DNA of 64,000 nt from positions 173,893,058 to 173,957,057 of the forward strand of contig NC_133769.1 of NCBI RefSeq assembly GCF_003597395.2, given 5' to 3'. Source of the DNA: Chelonoidis abingdonii (lineage: Eukaryota; Chordata; Testudines; Testudinidae). Position 1 is the first letter of the stretch, and each line of letters begins with the position of its first letter. Under the pieces are notes generated by a model. The model saw nothing but the letters and a program-made list of their open reading frames with translations. It made no database searches and was not told the DNA's origin. A program made the translations under genes and the position numbers. Below are positions 34,559 through 46,688 of this stretch, in pieces.

Positions 34559-35599
34559 TGATCATAATAATAAGATGACAGGTACAAGCAATTATTTTAA
34601 CCAGCAGTTCTTGAAATCTGTTTTAGGAATTTCCAGGTTCGGTTTCTGGAAGAGTTATATGAAAAATAAAGGCAACTTCAGGGCTCTGAGAGTGCCACTT
34701 GAGGAGAACTCTAGGTGTATTCGTTAAGAAAATGCGAGAGGAATAGCCATTCCATCTCTAAATCTAGTTTTCGTACTGAAAAGAATAAGACTGTGAAGTT
34801 GAATGGGAGACATATTAGCAGGAGGAAGTTTTGGAAAATCTTAAACTGCCACAGCAGATGTCCTGTCTGCTCCGTGAATCAAACGAAGACCTCAGATCTG
34901 TGACCACAATCCTGCCCTTACACAAAATACTGTTCACTTCAGGTGAAATTTGGTTGTAAGGTTGTCAGTCCAAAACCTTGCATGAACATTTACATTTAAG
35001 GGGGTGAATGAAGATGTATGGGTTATAGGGACAGGACGGTGGAGAAATAGAGTAAGATAATTACACTTGTCCTTAACATTTAATTATCAATAGCAGATCC
35101 TTTCCCTCATGCTCCAAAGGTAAGAAGGAGGAAGAAACAGGCCGCCGAGTCTTCCTGCTTGAGGCTGATGGAGTAAAATGGAAAAGGAAAATAGACATCG
35201 AGAAATTTTGTCTCATTCACCTGAAAAAATTTCATTCTGGTAGAGGAAAGAGTCCACAAATTCAGTAGTGATCAGTTCTTCAGTCTCCCCTACTTTGAGG
35301 CAGAGGCAGATGTTTCTGATTGGCTGGGATGACTCTCCAGATAACTTCTCCCCCTGAGGAGCCCCTCCAGAGAGTCTCAAAGCTAATAACTGTCATATCT
35401 GAATAAAATACTCTTTCAACACATATTAACAATAACAGATGACATTACCTAACTCTAAGTTGTTCACACATGTCTGCTTAGCTACTACTAAGAAGAACTG
35501 TCTATCCTAAGGGGAAAAACATGAATATCAATTGAGGGGAACCCAAAGGCCACTGATTAAATATAAGAATCCTGTTTTCCGTCCTAAAAGGGGAGGAGG
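34559..35599. other. EPHA7 intron 3; may include 3' non-coding part of the DIRS element
   Basis: No coding match seen. The stretch 35050-35600 could be the untranslated end of the DIRS copy that follows, but no terminal repeat was identified. Confidence 0.35.
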
Positions 35600-38500
35600 A
35601 GAGAAACATTGCAACACTCTTGAAAATTAACCTCTTGTAAGAAGAAGATGGAAAATACACAGTTGGATGAATGTATGGACTGATCCTCCTACCAGAATGA
35701 GAACTTTAGATGAGTAAGACAAATTCATTCATTCTCATTGTAGGGGATGGGTCCACACAGTGGATGGGATTTTTGTAGCAGTATCCTGCTCTCCTATGAA
35801 CTGAGAGAGAGCTATGGTTTGCTTCACTTAACTTAAGTCTTTCAGTCTTGTAGAATTTGGTGAATGTATGCAGAGATTCCCTGGACACTTGTTCACATGG
35901 TGCATTGGATCTGTTGGCTCATGAAGCAGCCATTGCCATCATAAGATGTGCTTCAGTCTTGAATGGAGGAGTCTTCGCCTGGGCTTTTTGTGTCACAAAT
36001 TTCCAGCTAATAGATCTTGCTGTGGAAGACCTGGAATTTTTCTGTCCCCAAACCGTGTGGTATATTAGAGTGAACCTAGTGGAGTTTTTTTCTGAAGGGT
36101 TTTGTTCTTTTAATGTAGATTGTAATTGCTCTTTGGGCGTCTATGGTGTACCATGCTCTTTTTTTTGGGAGGGTGAGGCAGGATGTGGGCAAATGGAGCA
36201 GAGCAAAATCTCCTGGGACCAGTGGAAGAAAGAATTTATCTTAGGGATGAATGAAGGGTCTGTTCCTAATAGCACCCTGTCATTGTGGAAAATAAAATTT
36301 TGAGGGAGATGAGAGAAGACTCCACACTCTGAGACCCTTAATGTGGTAATAGGGATGTTATGGTCCCTAAAAAAGTGATTTTTCAGGAAATAGAGAAACA
36401 CTTTAGACGGGTTTGAAGTGCAGAGTGCATTCAATACTAGAGAATGATCCCAGGGAACTAGACTAAATAAGAAGATGTTTGATTAGGCTGGTAGCTTTGA
36501 GGATTTTTTTTGGATATGAGGGTGAAGGGATAAGGGAGAATGACCCCTGCCAGAATTCAGGATATAACTGACACTTGAGTTCTGTATGTGTGGTACTGTA
36601 GTCCATAGACAGACCTATCTGTAAGAATTTTAGGAGCAATTTGACCAGAGCTGATCTTGCTGCGTATTCTCTTCAGGTGCACCAGTAATCAAATCTTCTC
36701 CATATTATTGTATACCTAAAATCAGTGGGAAATTATGGTTGAGATCATGTTACTGGAGTATCCTTGTTTATTTAAATTGACTTCTCAATAACCAAGCAGC
36801 CAGTTTCAGAGATGCCAGGTTGCAATGGCCCAGATGGCCTGAGATACTAGATCCAAAGTGGGTTGTAGGGAGTTTAGGTATTATAGGGTAGTGATAGGGG
36901 AGGGGCTGCAGACATCTCCATGAGGTCTGAAAACCGGAACATCTAGGCCAGTGCAGAGCAGTTAAAATCACTATAGCCTGTTGTCTCTGTATGTTTTGGA
37001 TGGTGTATGTTATGGGGAAAGGAGAGAATGCATTTAGCATAGCCTTTGGCCATAACTGGGAGAAGATGTCGATTTTCCTGGCCCAACAGTCTTTCCTCCT
37101 GGTATAGAAATTGTTCATTTTGACATTGGAACTTTATACCAAGAGAATCCATGTTGTTCTCCTAAAAATCTGGACTATGTAGTCCAATTCCTTCTGATAG
37201 AGCCACAGCTCCCCTGATCCATTATTTTGCTGTTGAGACAATTTGCCATGGCATTCGGTTTTCTGTTGAGGTACATCGCTTGGACTGACAGATTTTTCTC
37301 TCTCAGTTCGCCTGAGGAAGGCTGTACCTTTTGCTTGTAATAAGCTTGACCAGGTGTCCCATAGTGTGTTTATATATGCCATGCTAGTAGTATGTTGTCT
37401 GTGTATGCAGGCATGTGTCTGGGTTTAAGGTAGGGAGGAGTGCTTGAATGCCTAGGTGAGTTACTCGCATTTCCAAATAATTTATGGTATAGTGAGATTC
37501 CATGTGTGAGCTGACATTATACTATGTGTTAAATAGTGTGAGCTCCCCTTCCTTCCAAACCGGTATTTGTCATTATGGTGTCTCTCTACAGTTCTGCCAA
37601 CTGGATACCACATGTGAATCTTGTTGGATGTAGCCACCATCTGAGGTTTTTTTGTTCTTCTTCCTCTTCCTTTTCCTCCTCCTCCTCCATAGGAAAGTCT
37701 TACAGTGCAAGGGTTGAAATTATGAACGTGAGAAGGGAAGCTCAGAAGGTAGTACTGGAGACACCTGAGGTGAAAATTTGTCCATGGAAGTAGGTATATG
37801 CATGAAACGAACATGCCTAGTTGACTTACGTCCTTCATGCAGGAGTATAGATGGTCAAGGATTTTGTACATTTGCTCCAAAATCCTTGCCTGCCTGTCTT
37901 TGGGGAGGAATGCCTCGTGGAGTGAGGTGTCCTGCCAAACTGCTGGTGTTCTGTTGTCTGTTTTGGGATGAGCTGACTTTTATCCAGTTTTATTATAAAC
38001 CTATGTTGTTGAAGGCAGTGTACAGTCTGTTGGTTTCTGACTGACTTTTATAGGGAGGGGGCTTTTAACAGAACATCATTGAGAAAAATGTACCCTTTTC
38101 TGATGTAGGGACAGCACTGTTACCACTGGGCCCTTTGTAAATACTTGGAGCAGCGGTACTGTCAAAAATAAGGGCTTCGTACTGTATGTGCCAAGTGCCA
38201 TATGCAAATTTTAAGTACCATCTGTGAGAAGAATGGGAATTTGGAGAAATGCCTCCTTCAATTCCACTGAAGTTAGGAAATCCCCCTGGTAGACTGAGTG
38301 GTCTCCATTTTAAACTTTTGGGACTGAATTGACTTGTTGAGTGTTATTAAAACTGGGACTGCCCTGTCTTCCCCTGATTTCTTCAGAACCAGCAATAGTA
38401 TGGAGCATGACCCCCCAACACAGTTCCTGCTCCTCAATTTGGAGGTGATGGATTTGCCTGCATATTACCATCCTTTTGGATGGGTTGAGGAAGAGAAGAA

Positions 38501-38795
38501 GGGGAGAATTCTGTGGCAGGGATTCCTTTTGAATTCTAGGTGTACCTCTTGCAAATGGTGTGCCTTATCCATTTGTCTGTGCTGGTGCCAGCAAACCAGG
38601 TGGGAACAAATAGAGGCAGGAGGCCCCCAAGGGAAAAGCTAGAGGAAGGATGATAGTCACTGCTTTTAGGAGCATTCCTAGAGAAGGAGTCACCTTTTGG
38701 TTTGTTAGACGTGGCTTTACTCCACCTATTCTTGGATGCCATCAATCTGGCAGAGACAGTGACAGCACTGAGCAGATGTTAGGAAATGGCTGTCT
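35600..38795 (-). mobile_element. Decayed DIRS-type retrotransposon (RT, RNase H, tyrosine recombinase)
   Basis: Minus-strand frames, in order from high to low coordinate, give the DIRS domain series. First comes an RT N-terminal part near 38536-38745 (GGLLPLFVPTWFAGTSTDKW). RT palm pieces follow near 38370-38050, including a degraded catalytic loop read as F-[L/S]-N-D-V-L in place of YLDD. Next is QLGMFVSCIYLLPWTNFHLR (37700-37850), then RNase H and connection near 37450-36770 (AMLNAFSPFPITYTIQNIQR; VILTALHWPRCSGFQ). Last is the tyrosine recombinase near 36434-35780 (DPSFIPKINSFFHWSQEILL; ANRSNAP; SLHTFTKFYKTERL). The recombinase HxxR motif has become HLMM, while the FY of the active-site region remains (35850-35855). 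Many stops and frameshifts make it a pseudogene. Boundaries are approximate and no terminal repeats were identified. Confidence 0.6.
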
Positions 38796-39029
38796 GAAAT
38801 TAGACTTCTGAATATTTAGGCATCTAAAAAAGTGGCTTAATTTTCAGAAGTGCTGAGAGCACAATAGCTCAGTTATGTTAGATTGTTGGATAAAGCACTT
38901 TTTCATGACATAGAAGTTAAGGGCCAAAATCTTGTACTGAGCTCATTTGGGAGTTTTGATGGCTTAAGGAATTATTTGTCCCATAAATACACCTTAGCAC
39001 TGACATAGAACGTTCCATCCAACGCAAGG
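38796..39029. repeat. Old palindromic repeat piece plus unassigned intron
   Basis: 38800-38870 (CTTCTGAATATTTAGGCATC, AATTTTCAGAAGTGCTGAG) belongs to the same old family as 54343-54495. The rest is unassigned. Confidence 0.4.
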
Positions 39030-39110
39030 GTAGGAGAGCACTCTTCATCCCAGCCTACAGATGAATAAACTGAGACACAAGAGGTTTTGAGACTTGCACA
39101 TAGGGCTGGA
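39030..39110 (+). repeat. MIR-type SINE fragment
   Basis: CCTACAGATGAATAAACTGAG followed by GAGACTTGCACATAGGG matches the central MIR order. Confidence 0.5.
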
Positions 39111-42100
39111 TTATAAGTTTACAATTTGCCATGGATAAGGGAGCTCCAAGGAGCAAAGCAGAGACTGAAATGGGACTTAAAGGTGCAGTTTATCCTCTGT
39201 TCTCCCTTGGAAGGAACTAGAGAGTTCATTTCATTTCATGGAACTGTCTTCTCCCTCCATGCACTCAGCCAGCTGTCCTGAACAATGGCTGGAGGAGGGG
39301 GCAGAGGCCCAGGATTCCTCCCACTCTCTGCCCGTTCCCTGCTCACTTGCTCTCAGTGGGGAGTATAAACTGACTAGCCCCTGCTCCCCTTCTCAGTCAC
39401 AATCTAAGCAGAAATGGGCCAATGTGCAAAGGGTATGTGCAGGAGGGGTGGGACTTGCTTCTCCCAACCCCCTTACCTAGCAGAGTAAGGGCTGTGGCAA
39501 TCTATTACTGTGAGTCGGTCACAGGCTTAGTAATAGAAACCAGGAGCTTGATTCTGATACCAGTTACACCAGTTTTACACTGGTGTGATTACACTGATTT
39601 CAGTAATTATTTCTGACTTACAACAGTGTAGTGCCCTGGGTGCCCTATCTCTTGTCTCACTTCCCCCCACTCTAACAAATAGACCCTGCTGCCTCCCTAA
39701 TAAAACTAGATATTATTGTTTTATCTAATTAAAAAAAAAACTTGTGCTAAAAGCAGGTGTTCAGTCACAAGGATGTTTAGAAAGGGGGTTGTGTACATTT
39801 GGATTAAATGCTTCCTGGGAATTGGATATATTGTTCTTCTGTGCAATAGCTAGCTCTTGGGGCCAGTCTGAAGTTGTTTAATTTGCTTCCTTAAAACAAG
39901 GCATGCTAAACATCCCAAATTCTTTTATAATTAGGGATTACTTTATAGCCTGTCAGTTATCCATCTGTTGGGCTGTCTCTTCTTTTATGGAGTCATAGCA
40001 CTCAAACTCTTAACTCAAACTGAAATGGCTATCAGGTCTGACCACAGAACCACCAGGCTGAAACTATGATCTAGTGCGTTGTTTATTTTTTCACTATCAT
40101 CACCAAATACTCTAGGATGGTACTGAGTAAACAGTATATATACTACTTATATTCAATATTATATATTTTCAACGTTTTTTTATATATATATAAAAATAAC
40201 ATGCATTGAATATAAGTTGTTGCTGACTTACTTTTTCCTTGCCGGAGGAAAAAGTTCCTGGGTACAGTTTTTGGGAAAAGATGGAAGAAAAATAGGTTCT
40301 CCATTGTATATAATGAGATATCTTTCATAAACAAGTTATCTCTGTTTTTTTCTTTTCCAGTGTTTCTGGTGAGGGAAGTAGTGGGAGGCTGTTTGTCCAT
40401 TTATTTCTAAAGCTGGATTGCCAGCTGGCTGAAGTTTCTCTGAACTTGTCCTTTTATCAACAAGGTTCGGCAGGTAGATACATAGTGAGGCATAGTGTTT
40501 TGCTTTCACTATGGAATTCAGCCCTGGGTTGAAAAGGTCGTCCTCCCAAAGCAAAGTGATCCGGGGTGCACTGTTCATTCCTGAACACACACATAGCTGG
40601 TCTTACTTGATATGAGTTTAGTTCTGTGGAACAGTCTGGTAAAGACTGAGCAGACATCATTGCTTGATTATAGCCTCACAATGGGCATATGACAGTATCT
40701 TTCAAAGTCACAGGTTATTGCTTTCTAAAGTAACCCAAATCCCACCCATGCCAAACCTAGATGAAAGCTGAAGATTTAGTGTGACACTGAAACAATTTTT
40801 AAATATATGCATTTTGCAATAAAATATTTTTATAGTAAGGGAAGAAGTCCTGACAGTCAAAAACCTTAGGGTTATTTCATAATTCAGCTATATTATAAGG
40901 ATTTATGTCTAAAACTAATGGTCTAGTTTTTTTTTCAATCCCTGAAACCTGTCAAACCCTTGCTTAACTCAGTAACTCTTCCAGACTTTGATATCCAAAG
41001 AATGTCATTATTATTTCATGTGCACAAAATTTGCTCCTTTCAACATATATTTTTCATGTTATAAGGGGATTTGGGGCTGTTTGCTTTTTTGTAAATCAGA
41101 AGGCTTCACATTTTCTAGGTCTCCCATTTTACCAAATAAGCCCAAAATGACCATGGAAAAGTTAAAAATTTTTGTTTCTGGATTTAAAATGTGCCATTGG
41201 TCTCTCAGAGGGTTTGGTTTTAAAAAGTTGAAATTTTAAATACTGTGATATTTGAAACTGACATTCCATTTGTTTTACATATATTTAAAAGTATTAGTGG
41301 TTATAATATTTTTCTGTCTCACCAAGGGACGAGGGTGGAGGATAGGCCTGAAGAGGAGCACATTGTTCAGAGCATCTCTAGCACCTTAGTGACTGGAATC
41401 CAAGTGGTCAACATGTGGGAACATGTTGATGGATGGAGGGAACATGGCTGCTGCAAAGGCCATTGCTTAACAAACTGCTTCCCTTGAAGGGTATGTAGAG
41501 TTGCTTGAATTCTGGCAGAAAGAGGAGGGGACATGGAATGGGAGAACATTTTCTTAAAGATCACAAGACATCTTCCCTGCCAAAGTTAAAAAAGATGGCT
41601 AGTGTAACAGTCCATCAGATAAAATGACCTTTTCCACCTAGAACAGAATTTAGGAGCCAAGAAGCAGCTGCAATGTCCTAGGCTAAAACAACGTAATTAA
41701 GATCCCTTGAAAGTAGTGGCTTTCATTTTCCAACAAACTTTTTGGAAGTATGCTAGCCATTTACTGACAATTCATTTAAATTAGGGTCAGGGTTAGCCAT
41801 CATAATGTCCTGATAGCAATGAACGTTTAATAACACTCCACTTCAGGCAGTGTAAATTAGCGTAAATTTGTTGACAGCAGTGAGGTCAAGCTGTTATACA
41901 TAAGCTGAAAATATGGCCCATATCTCCAAAAGGTTTCTCAGTATAGATTTTAAAAATATACCGTTGTACAGTGTATCTACATCCAGTTAGGAAGTCTATA
42001 GACTTGTGATACAGAGATTAAACACTCCAGAAATCTGATAAAGTTTATACTTAACAAAAAAGGGGGAATGACACAGGTTTCTTCCCCTTCATGATTATTT

Positions 42101-42127
42101 TGGACTGTCTGAGAAACTTGTGGGTAA

Positions 42128-42215
42128 TGATTGTGAGGCATAATTATTTATGAAGCACTTTGAAAGTTTTGAACAAAAGGTGCTCTTTAAATCCCAAGCA
42201 GTATTATTAGTAACT
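42128..42215 (+). repeat. L2/MIR 3' tail
   Basis: GAAGCACTTTGAAAGTTTTG, GGTGCTCTTTAAATCC and a final ATTATTAG resemble the conserved L2/MIR tail. Confidence 0.45.
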
Positions 42216-42717
42216 CCCAATATGCCATGCTGACAATATTCTAAGAAGCCTGTCATTTGTGTTTCTGTTTTTAAATTAGATAAAATTGAAGCAGAACTCT
42301 GTATGAATATAAATGTTTATCAGGCTATCTAGAACTTTAAAAAAGTCCTTATTGGAAAAGCTTAAAAAGCATCAACATGGTTATAAGGCTTTTAAAAAAA
42401 ACCCAGAAGTATAAAGCGTCTATTCCAATGCTTTGCTCAGGAATATGGTTTCCTGTTCATTCTGCAGGACTTCTCCGTTCAACAAAAACCTGTAAATGTG
42501 ACTGTCTGGCTGTTGATTCTAATGGGAGTGGATGTTACGCCATGAGCAGCATGTCTTGCTTTCTGCATCAGCGGCTATTCATAACATCAAAGCATTCATT
42601 TTTTCTTTGTTGTTGTTGACATGACTTTTTGCTTCACTTTCTTCTGCTGTGATGGACCCTTAGACCTTTGCACATGCTGCCCTCTCCCCCGCCTCCCATC
42701 TACTGTGTTGTTCTTTG

Positions 42718-42740
42718 GGGGGGGGGGGTGTCGGGGGGAG
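42718..42740 (+). repeat. G-rich simple sequence
   Basis: Two G runs (about 11 and 6 bases) separated by TGTC. Could form a local G-quadruplex but has only two long runs. Confidence 0.7.
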
Positions 42741-45700
42741 TAACCCAGGTTTCTCCCCTTCTCTTCTTGGATAACTGTTGCTGGCAGGCTTTGAAACTGA
42801 GGATTGATGCTCAGTGCTGGTTCTCAGTAGGAGTTGGTGGAACACATGACTAAGATAGATGACTGCACATTGGAGTCTGTAGGCTGGAAAAGGCAGTAGT
42901 GTAACTGAAGGGGAACGCTGTCCTTGTTGGCTGAGCTTTCACTCAAATTATCCAAAGGGAGGCGATGGGGGAGACCGGCTTTGTGGAATATTTTTGTAGT
43001 TTTAAAGTGCCAAATCTCTGACATATAGGGCCTGCTCTTGCTCTCGTTGAAATCAGTGGCCAAGCTCCCATTTACTTCAGTATGAGCAGGATTGAGTCAA
43101 AGTATGTCAAAAACGAGAAATTATTTTTTTTGATAGATGAGGAATTTCTGGGTGGCTTTTTTAGTAGAATATTATTATTATTTTAAAATAAACATATCTC
43201 CATAGAGGTTAAGTCAAAGAAATTAATCACAATTAGTGAATAAATTTCAATTACTGTTCTATGTGTGAATTGTCTTCAGATTGTGAAATTTTCAAAATAT
43301 TAATCATCATCATTCATGATCTTCTCTAGCAGAGAACTTTTGATCTGCTGATCAGCCAAGCGCACTTTAAAGAATATTATAATTCACCATTTGAAACCAT
43401 GCTGTCGGTTTTGTGTCATTGGTTTTGTCCCGACAGATGACTTATATAACTAATACAAATGCAAATTACAAACATTACGGTGAAATATGCACTTATATAT
43501 TTGTGTAGTATTAACTAATTATGTAAATTATCCATTAGGAAAACAAAAGAAACTCACATGGAACTGAACTAATAGACACAGCACAAATTACGAATTGTGA
43601 ATTTTATAATCAAATAAACGATTAGAAATTTTCTCTAGCAAATAGTCCATTTAAAATTTTGCTTTTTACAAGTATTTGGAGTAGTAGAGATTAAGTGCTG
43701 AAATATTTGCAGTAACTATACATGATGGGGTTACAATATGGTCCAAATAAAATTCACCTTAGAATTCAGATGATTATTTTTGGACTGTTTCCACCATTCA
43801 TGCAGCTCTATTTTGCTACCCTTATTCAAACTGAGTTCTTTCATGAGTGAGCATTGTGAATTAAGGATAACATAATCAAGCTCTATATGGTTGAATACCA
43901 TTAGTTCCCAGCTGCGCCTCCAAGGCTAAAACCCTCAAAAAGTTTGGGACTAAGAGCAAATATCACTATCAACCAATATGTTTCTTGTTACGATAGAATC
44001 ATCTTATTCTGGAATCATTTTTTTCATAAAGCACAATCCCTCTAAGAGGAGTTTCACTAAGCCAGCGCTGCAGTACATTGAAAGTTCTTCAGTTTGAAGT
44101 ACATTGAAACAATGTGGATCTTTAATTCCTCATCATTATAATTTAGATATGGATATGAATTGCAAAATTGTGGGTCTGAACTTTCTGGAAATCTGAGGTG
44201 TTTGGATCCAGTGTTCTGATCCAGATCTGTCTTTTACAGCATTGGAAGGACTAACTGCCCTTTCCCTTCCCCCTCTCCACATATATGTACCAGCAGAGGA
44301 GGCGAGCCTTTCTCTGACTGCATCCCATAAGAGAGCAATTTATAACATACAGGACAGGAGATTTATTTGAAAACATATGGAAACCAGGGGGGTGCAGCCT
44401 ACAGAGACTACTTGTCCCAGCCTGTGGAGCTCCATCTTAATCTGAGCGGAAGTCAATGAGATCAAGTTAGAGGGATCCCATGCTGGGATTGGCAGTCTCC
44501 ATGAGCCAAGATTAGAGTAACCATGAGACACATTTGGCCCCCAGACCACTGCTGCCATATAGTGTTTTGGCCAGTCTGGAAATGCCCCAGTGGCAGTACA
44601 TGCAGCAGAAAAATGTTACTTAATATTAAAGAGTAATGCATACTTAGTACATTTTATTTAAAAGCTCAGGTCAGCTCATGGGAAAAGAAATAAGGAAATG
44701 GATTTAATTTAATTGAAAAAAGGAGACAAACTATATCAGAAAATAATGTCATCCTATTTGCTGAAGGCATATAGGAAAACTTGATTTAGAATTTCATTTT
44801 AAAGTGCAGCTATTAAGAGCATCTGAACAAGGAATCCGAACTTGACATTAAAATGAAGAATTGTATATTATGTAAATCCCATAATAACCTTAGTGTCTGA
44901 AGCAAAGATTGTTTGTGTTTGTTGAGCTTAATTTAAACTGTGATTCAATTACCTTCCCTGTGTAACAGCTGTTTTAGTCCATTTTACCCCGAGGAAGGCT
45001 CATAATGTTGTACAGAGCATTGTTTTAAAATAATTATTTGAATGGTGCAATAAATTACTGAAATGTAATCTAAATGAATGACTGTCATTAATACTTCATA
45101 GTTCATATTTTCTTAGCTTTGTTAATGTTACATTTTTGTTATGATAGAACATTTTTATGTGTCATTTTCTTTACTTTGAAATATGAATTATTTCCCGCAG
45201 GTGGGGGTTTCTGAGAATGTTGCTTGGCTTAAGAACCAGCTGAAACACACACTGTAGTTTTTGCCTCCTCAAATGCCATGACATTTTTAAGATGGCAGCG
45301 CTTCTGAAACTATGGCGTATATTTCTCTGGGGGAGGGGGTTGGGGGAGCGTAGAGAGAGAACAGGCTATCAAAATTTCCTAAGACTACTAACTAAATGAG
45401 AGAGAGTGAACGTTTGCAGGACCTCAGAATTCTAGCTCAATCAGACTTTACATGGAGCGTCTTTGCTTGCAGTGGGTAATTGGAAGGAAAAAGAATGGGT
45501 GTTTTTGTAAGCACAGTGAAACTGTCTTCTGTGACACATCAAGTGGCCTACAAAACTTGGTTGCTTATTAAAGGTGGCCTTCTAATTAAGGTGGAATTAA
45601 ATAGTACTTGACATATTTGGGGATACTTTAGGGTGATCTGTTAAAACACAAGGTTTCCTAATGAAAAGGGTCTTTTGTACATGTTTCATTGTAACAATAA

Positions 45701-45799
45701 TTATTTTACCAAGATGTCTTTTTCCTTGATAATCAATTAGCAATAATACTCCACATTTATGCTGGCTGTTAAATTCATAAATCTCACTGAGGTTTGGAG

Positions 45800-45965
45800 C
45801 ATTAATTCAATATCATCCTCTGCAGTTTACATATTGCAGGGAGAGGGGCTGAAATTCAAAGAGAGTAAATTGTTTGGGCATGCAGTAATCCACAGTAGAG
45901 TGAGGAACAGAACTCAATTTTCCTGAGTCTGAGTTCCATAGTCACTGCACTGTACCATAGCAGCC
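45800..45965 (+). repeat. MIR-type SINE
   Basis: GGGGCTGAAATTCAAAGAGAG, the GAACAGAACTCAATTTTCC block and CACTGCACTGTACCATAGCA follow the order of a MIR 3' half. Confidence 0.5.
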
Positions 45966-46298
45966 CCTTGCTGTTTGAGAGTGGTGAATGACTCTGAACA
46001 CATGCATGTGTACTGGTAGTATGGTTAAACAATGAAACCTTTCAGTATTAAGTGAAGGCATTCCTTGAGGAGCCAAGCCTGCAGTCCTTATGCAAGAAAA
46101 GATCTTCTTGGTTTCAGTGAGGATTTAGCCTTAGAATGATTACAAGATCTACTTTATGATCTGTATTTAAAGTTCTCTCAAATTAGAGGAAACCCAGTAA
46201 CCTGAAACAAATCAAAAGTGAGATTTTTTTTCTGTGAAAAGAGAGTGAATAAAACTAGTATATCTGTGCAGTGTATGGTGTATGAAAACCATTTAGAA

Positions 46299-46688
46299 CA
46301 GTGGTTCTCAAGCAGGGATTCATGTATAGGGGTATGCAGAGGTCTTCCAGGGGGTACATCAATTCATCTAGATATTTGCTTAGTTTTACATAAAAAGCAC
46401 TGGCAAAGTCAGTACAAACTAAAATTTCATACAGACAATGACTTGTTTGTACTGCTGTATATACTATACACTGAAATGTAAGAACAATATATATATTCCA
46501 ATTGATTTATTTTATAATTCTATGGTAAAAATGAGAAAGTAAGCAGGTTTTCAGTACCAGTGTGCTGTGTGACACTTCTTTATTTCTCTGTCTGATTTTG
46601 TAAGCAAGTAGTTTTTAAGTGAGGTGAAACTTGAGGTACTCAAGGTAAATCACACTCCTGAAAGGGGTACAGTAGTCTGGAAAGGTTG
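46299..46688 (+). mobile_element. Charlie-like non-autonomous hAT element, right end lost
   Basis: The left terminus CAGTGGTTCTCAAGCAGGG is the hAT-Charlie type. The body (GGTATGCAGAGGTCTTCCAG, GGGGTACATCAATTCATC, ACTCCTGAAAGGGGTACAG, GTCTGGAAAGGTTG) matches a reptile Charlie-like family as I know it. The expected inverted terminus GAGAACCACTG after 46688 is missing. ATTTAGAA before and CTTAGAAT after could be an aged target duplication. Confidence 0.65.

Larger units (their letters stand above)
39111..46298. other. EPHA7 intron 3, AT-rich, no exon
   Basis: Holds short old repeat pieces near 39546-39610 (ACACCAGTTTTACACTGGTGT) and 43028-43100. An L2/MIR tail lies at about 42128-42215 (AAGCACTTTGAAAGTTTTG). 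There is a G-run at 42718-42728 and a MIR at 45800-45965. A GC-richer stretch at 39240-39480 is unassigned. Confidence 0.55.

Noticed and set aside
35857..36303. A 148-codon plus-strand open frame
   Set aside because: It lies antisense to the recombinase part of the DIRS remnant. The minus strand gives the family match and the plus frame matches nothing.
40175..40200. TATATATATATA run as a promoter TATA box
   Set aside because: It is a simple AT repeat with no start-site context. Similar runs occur throughout the intron.
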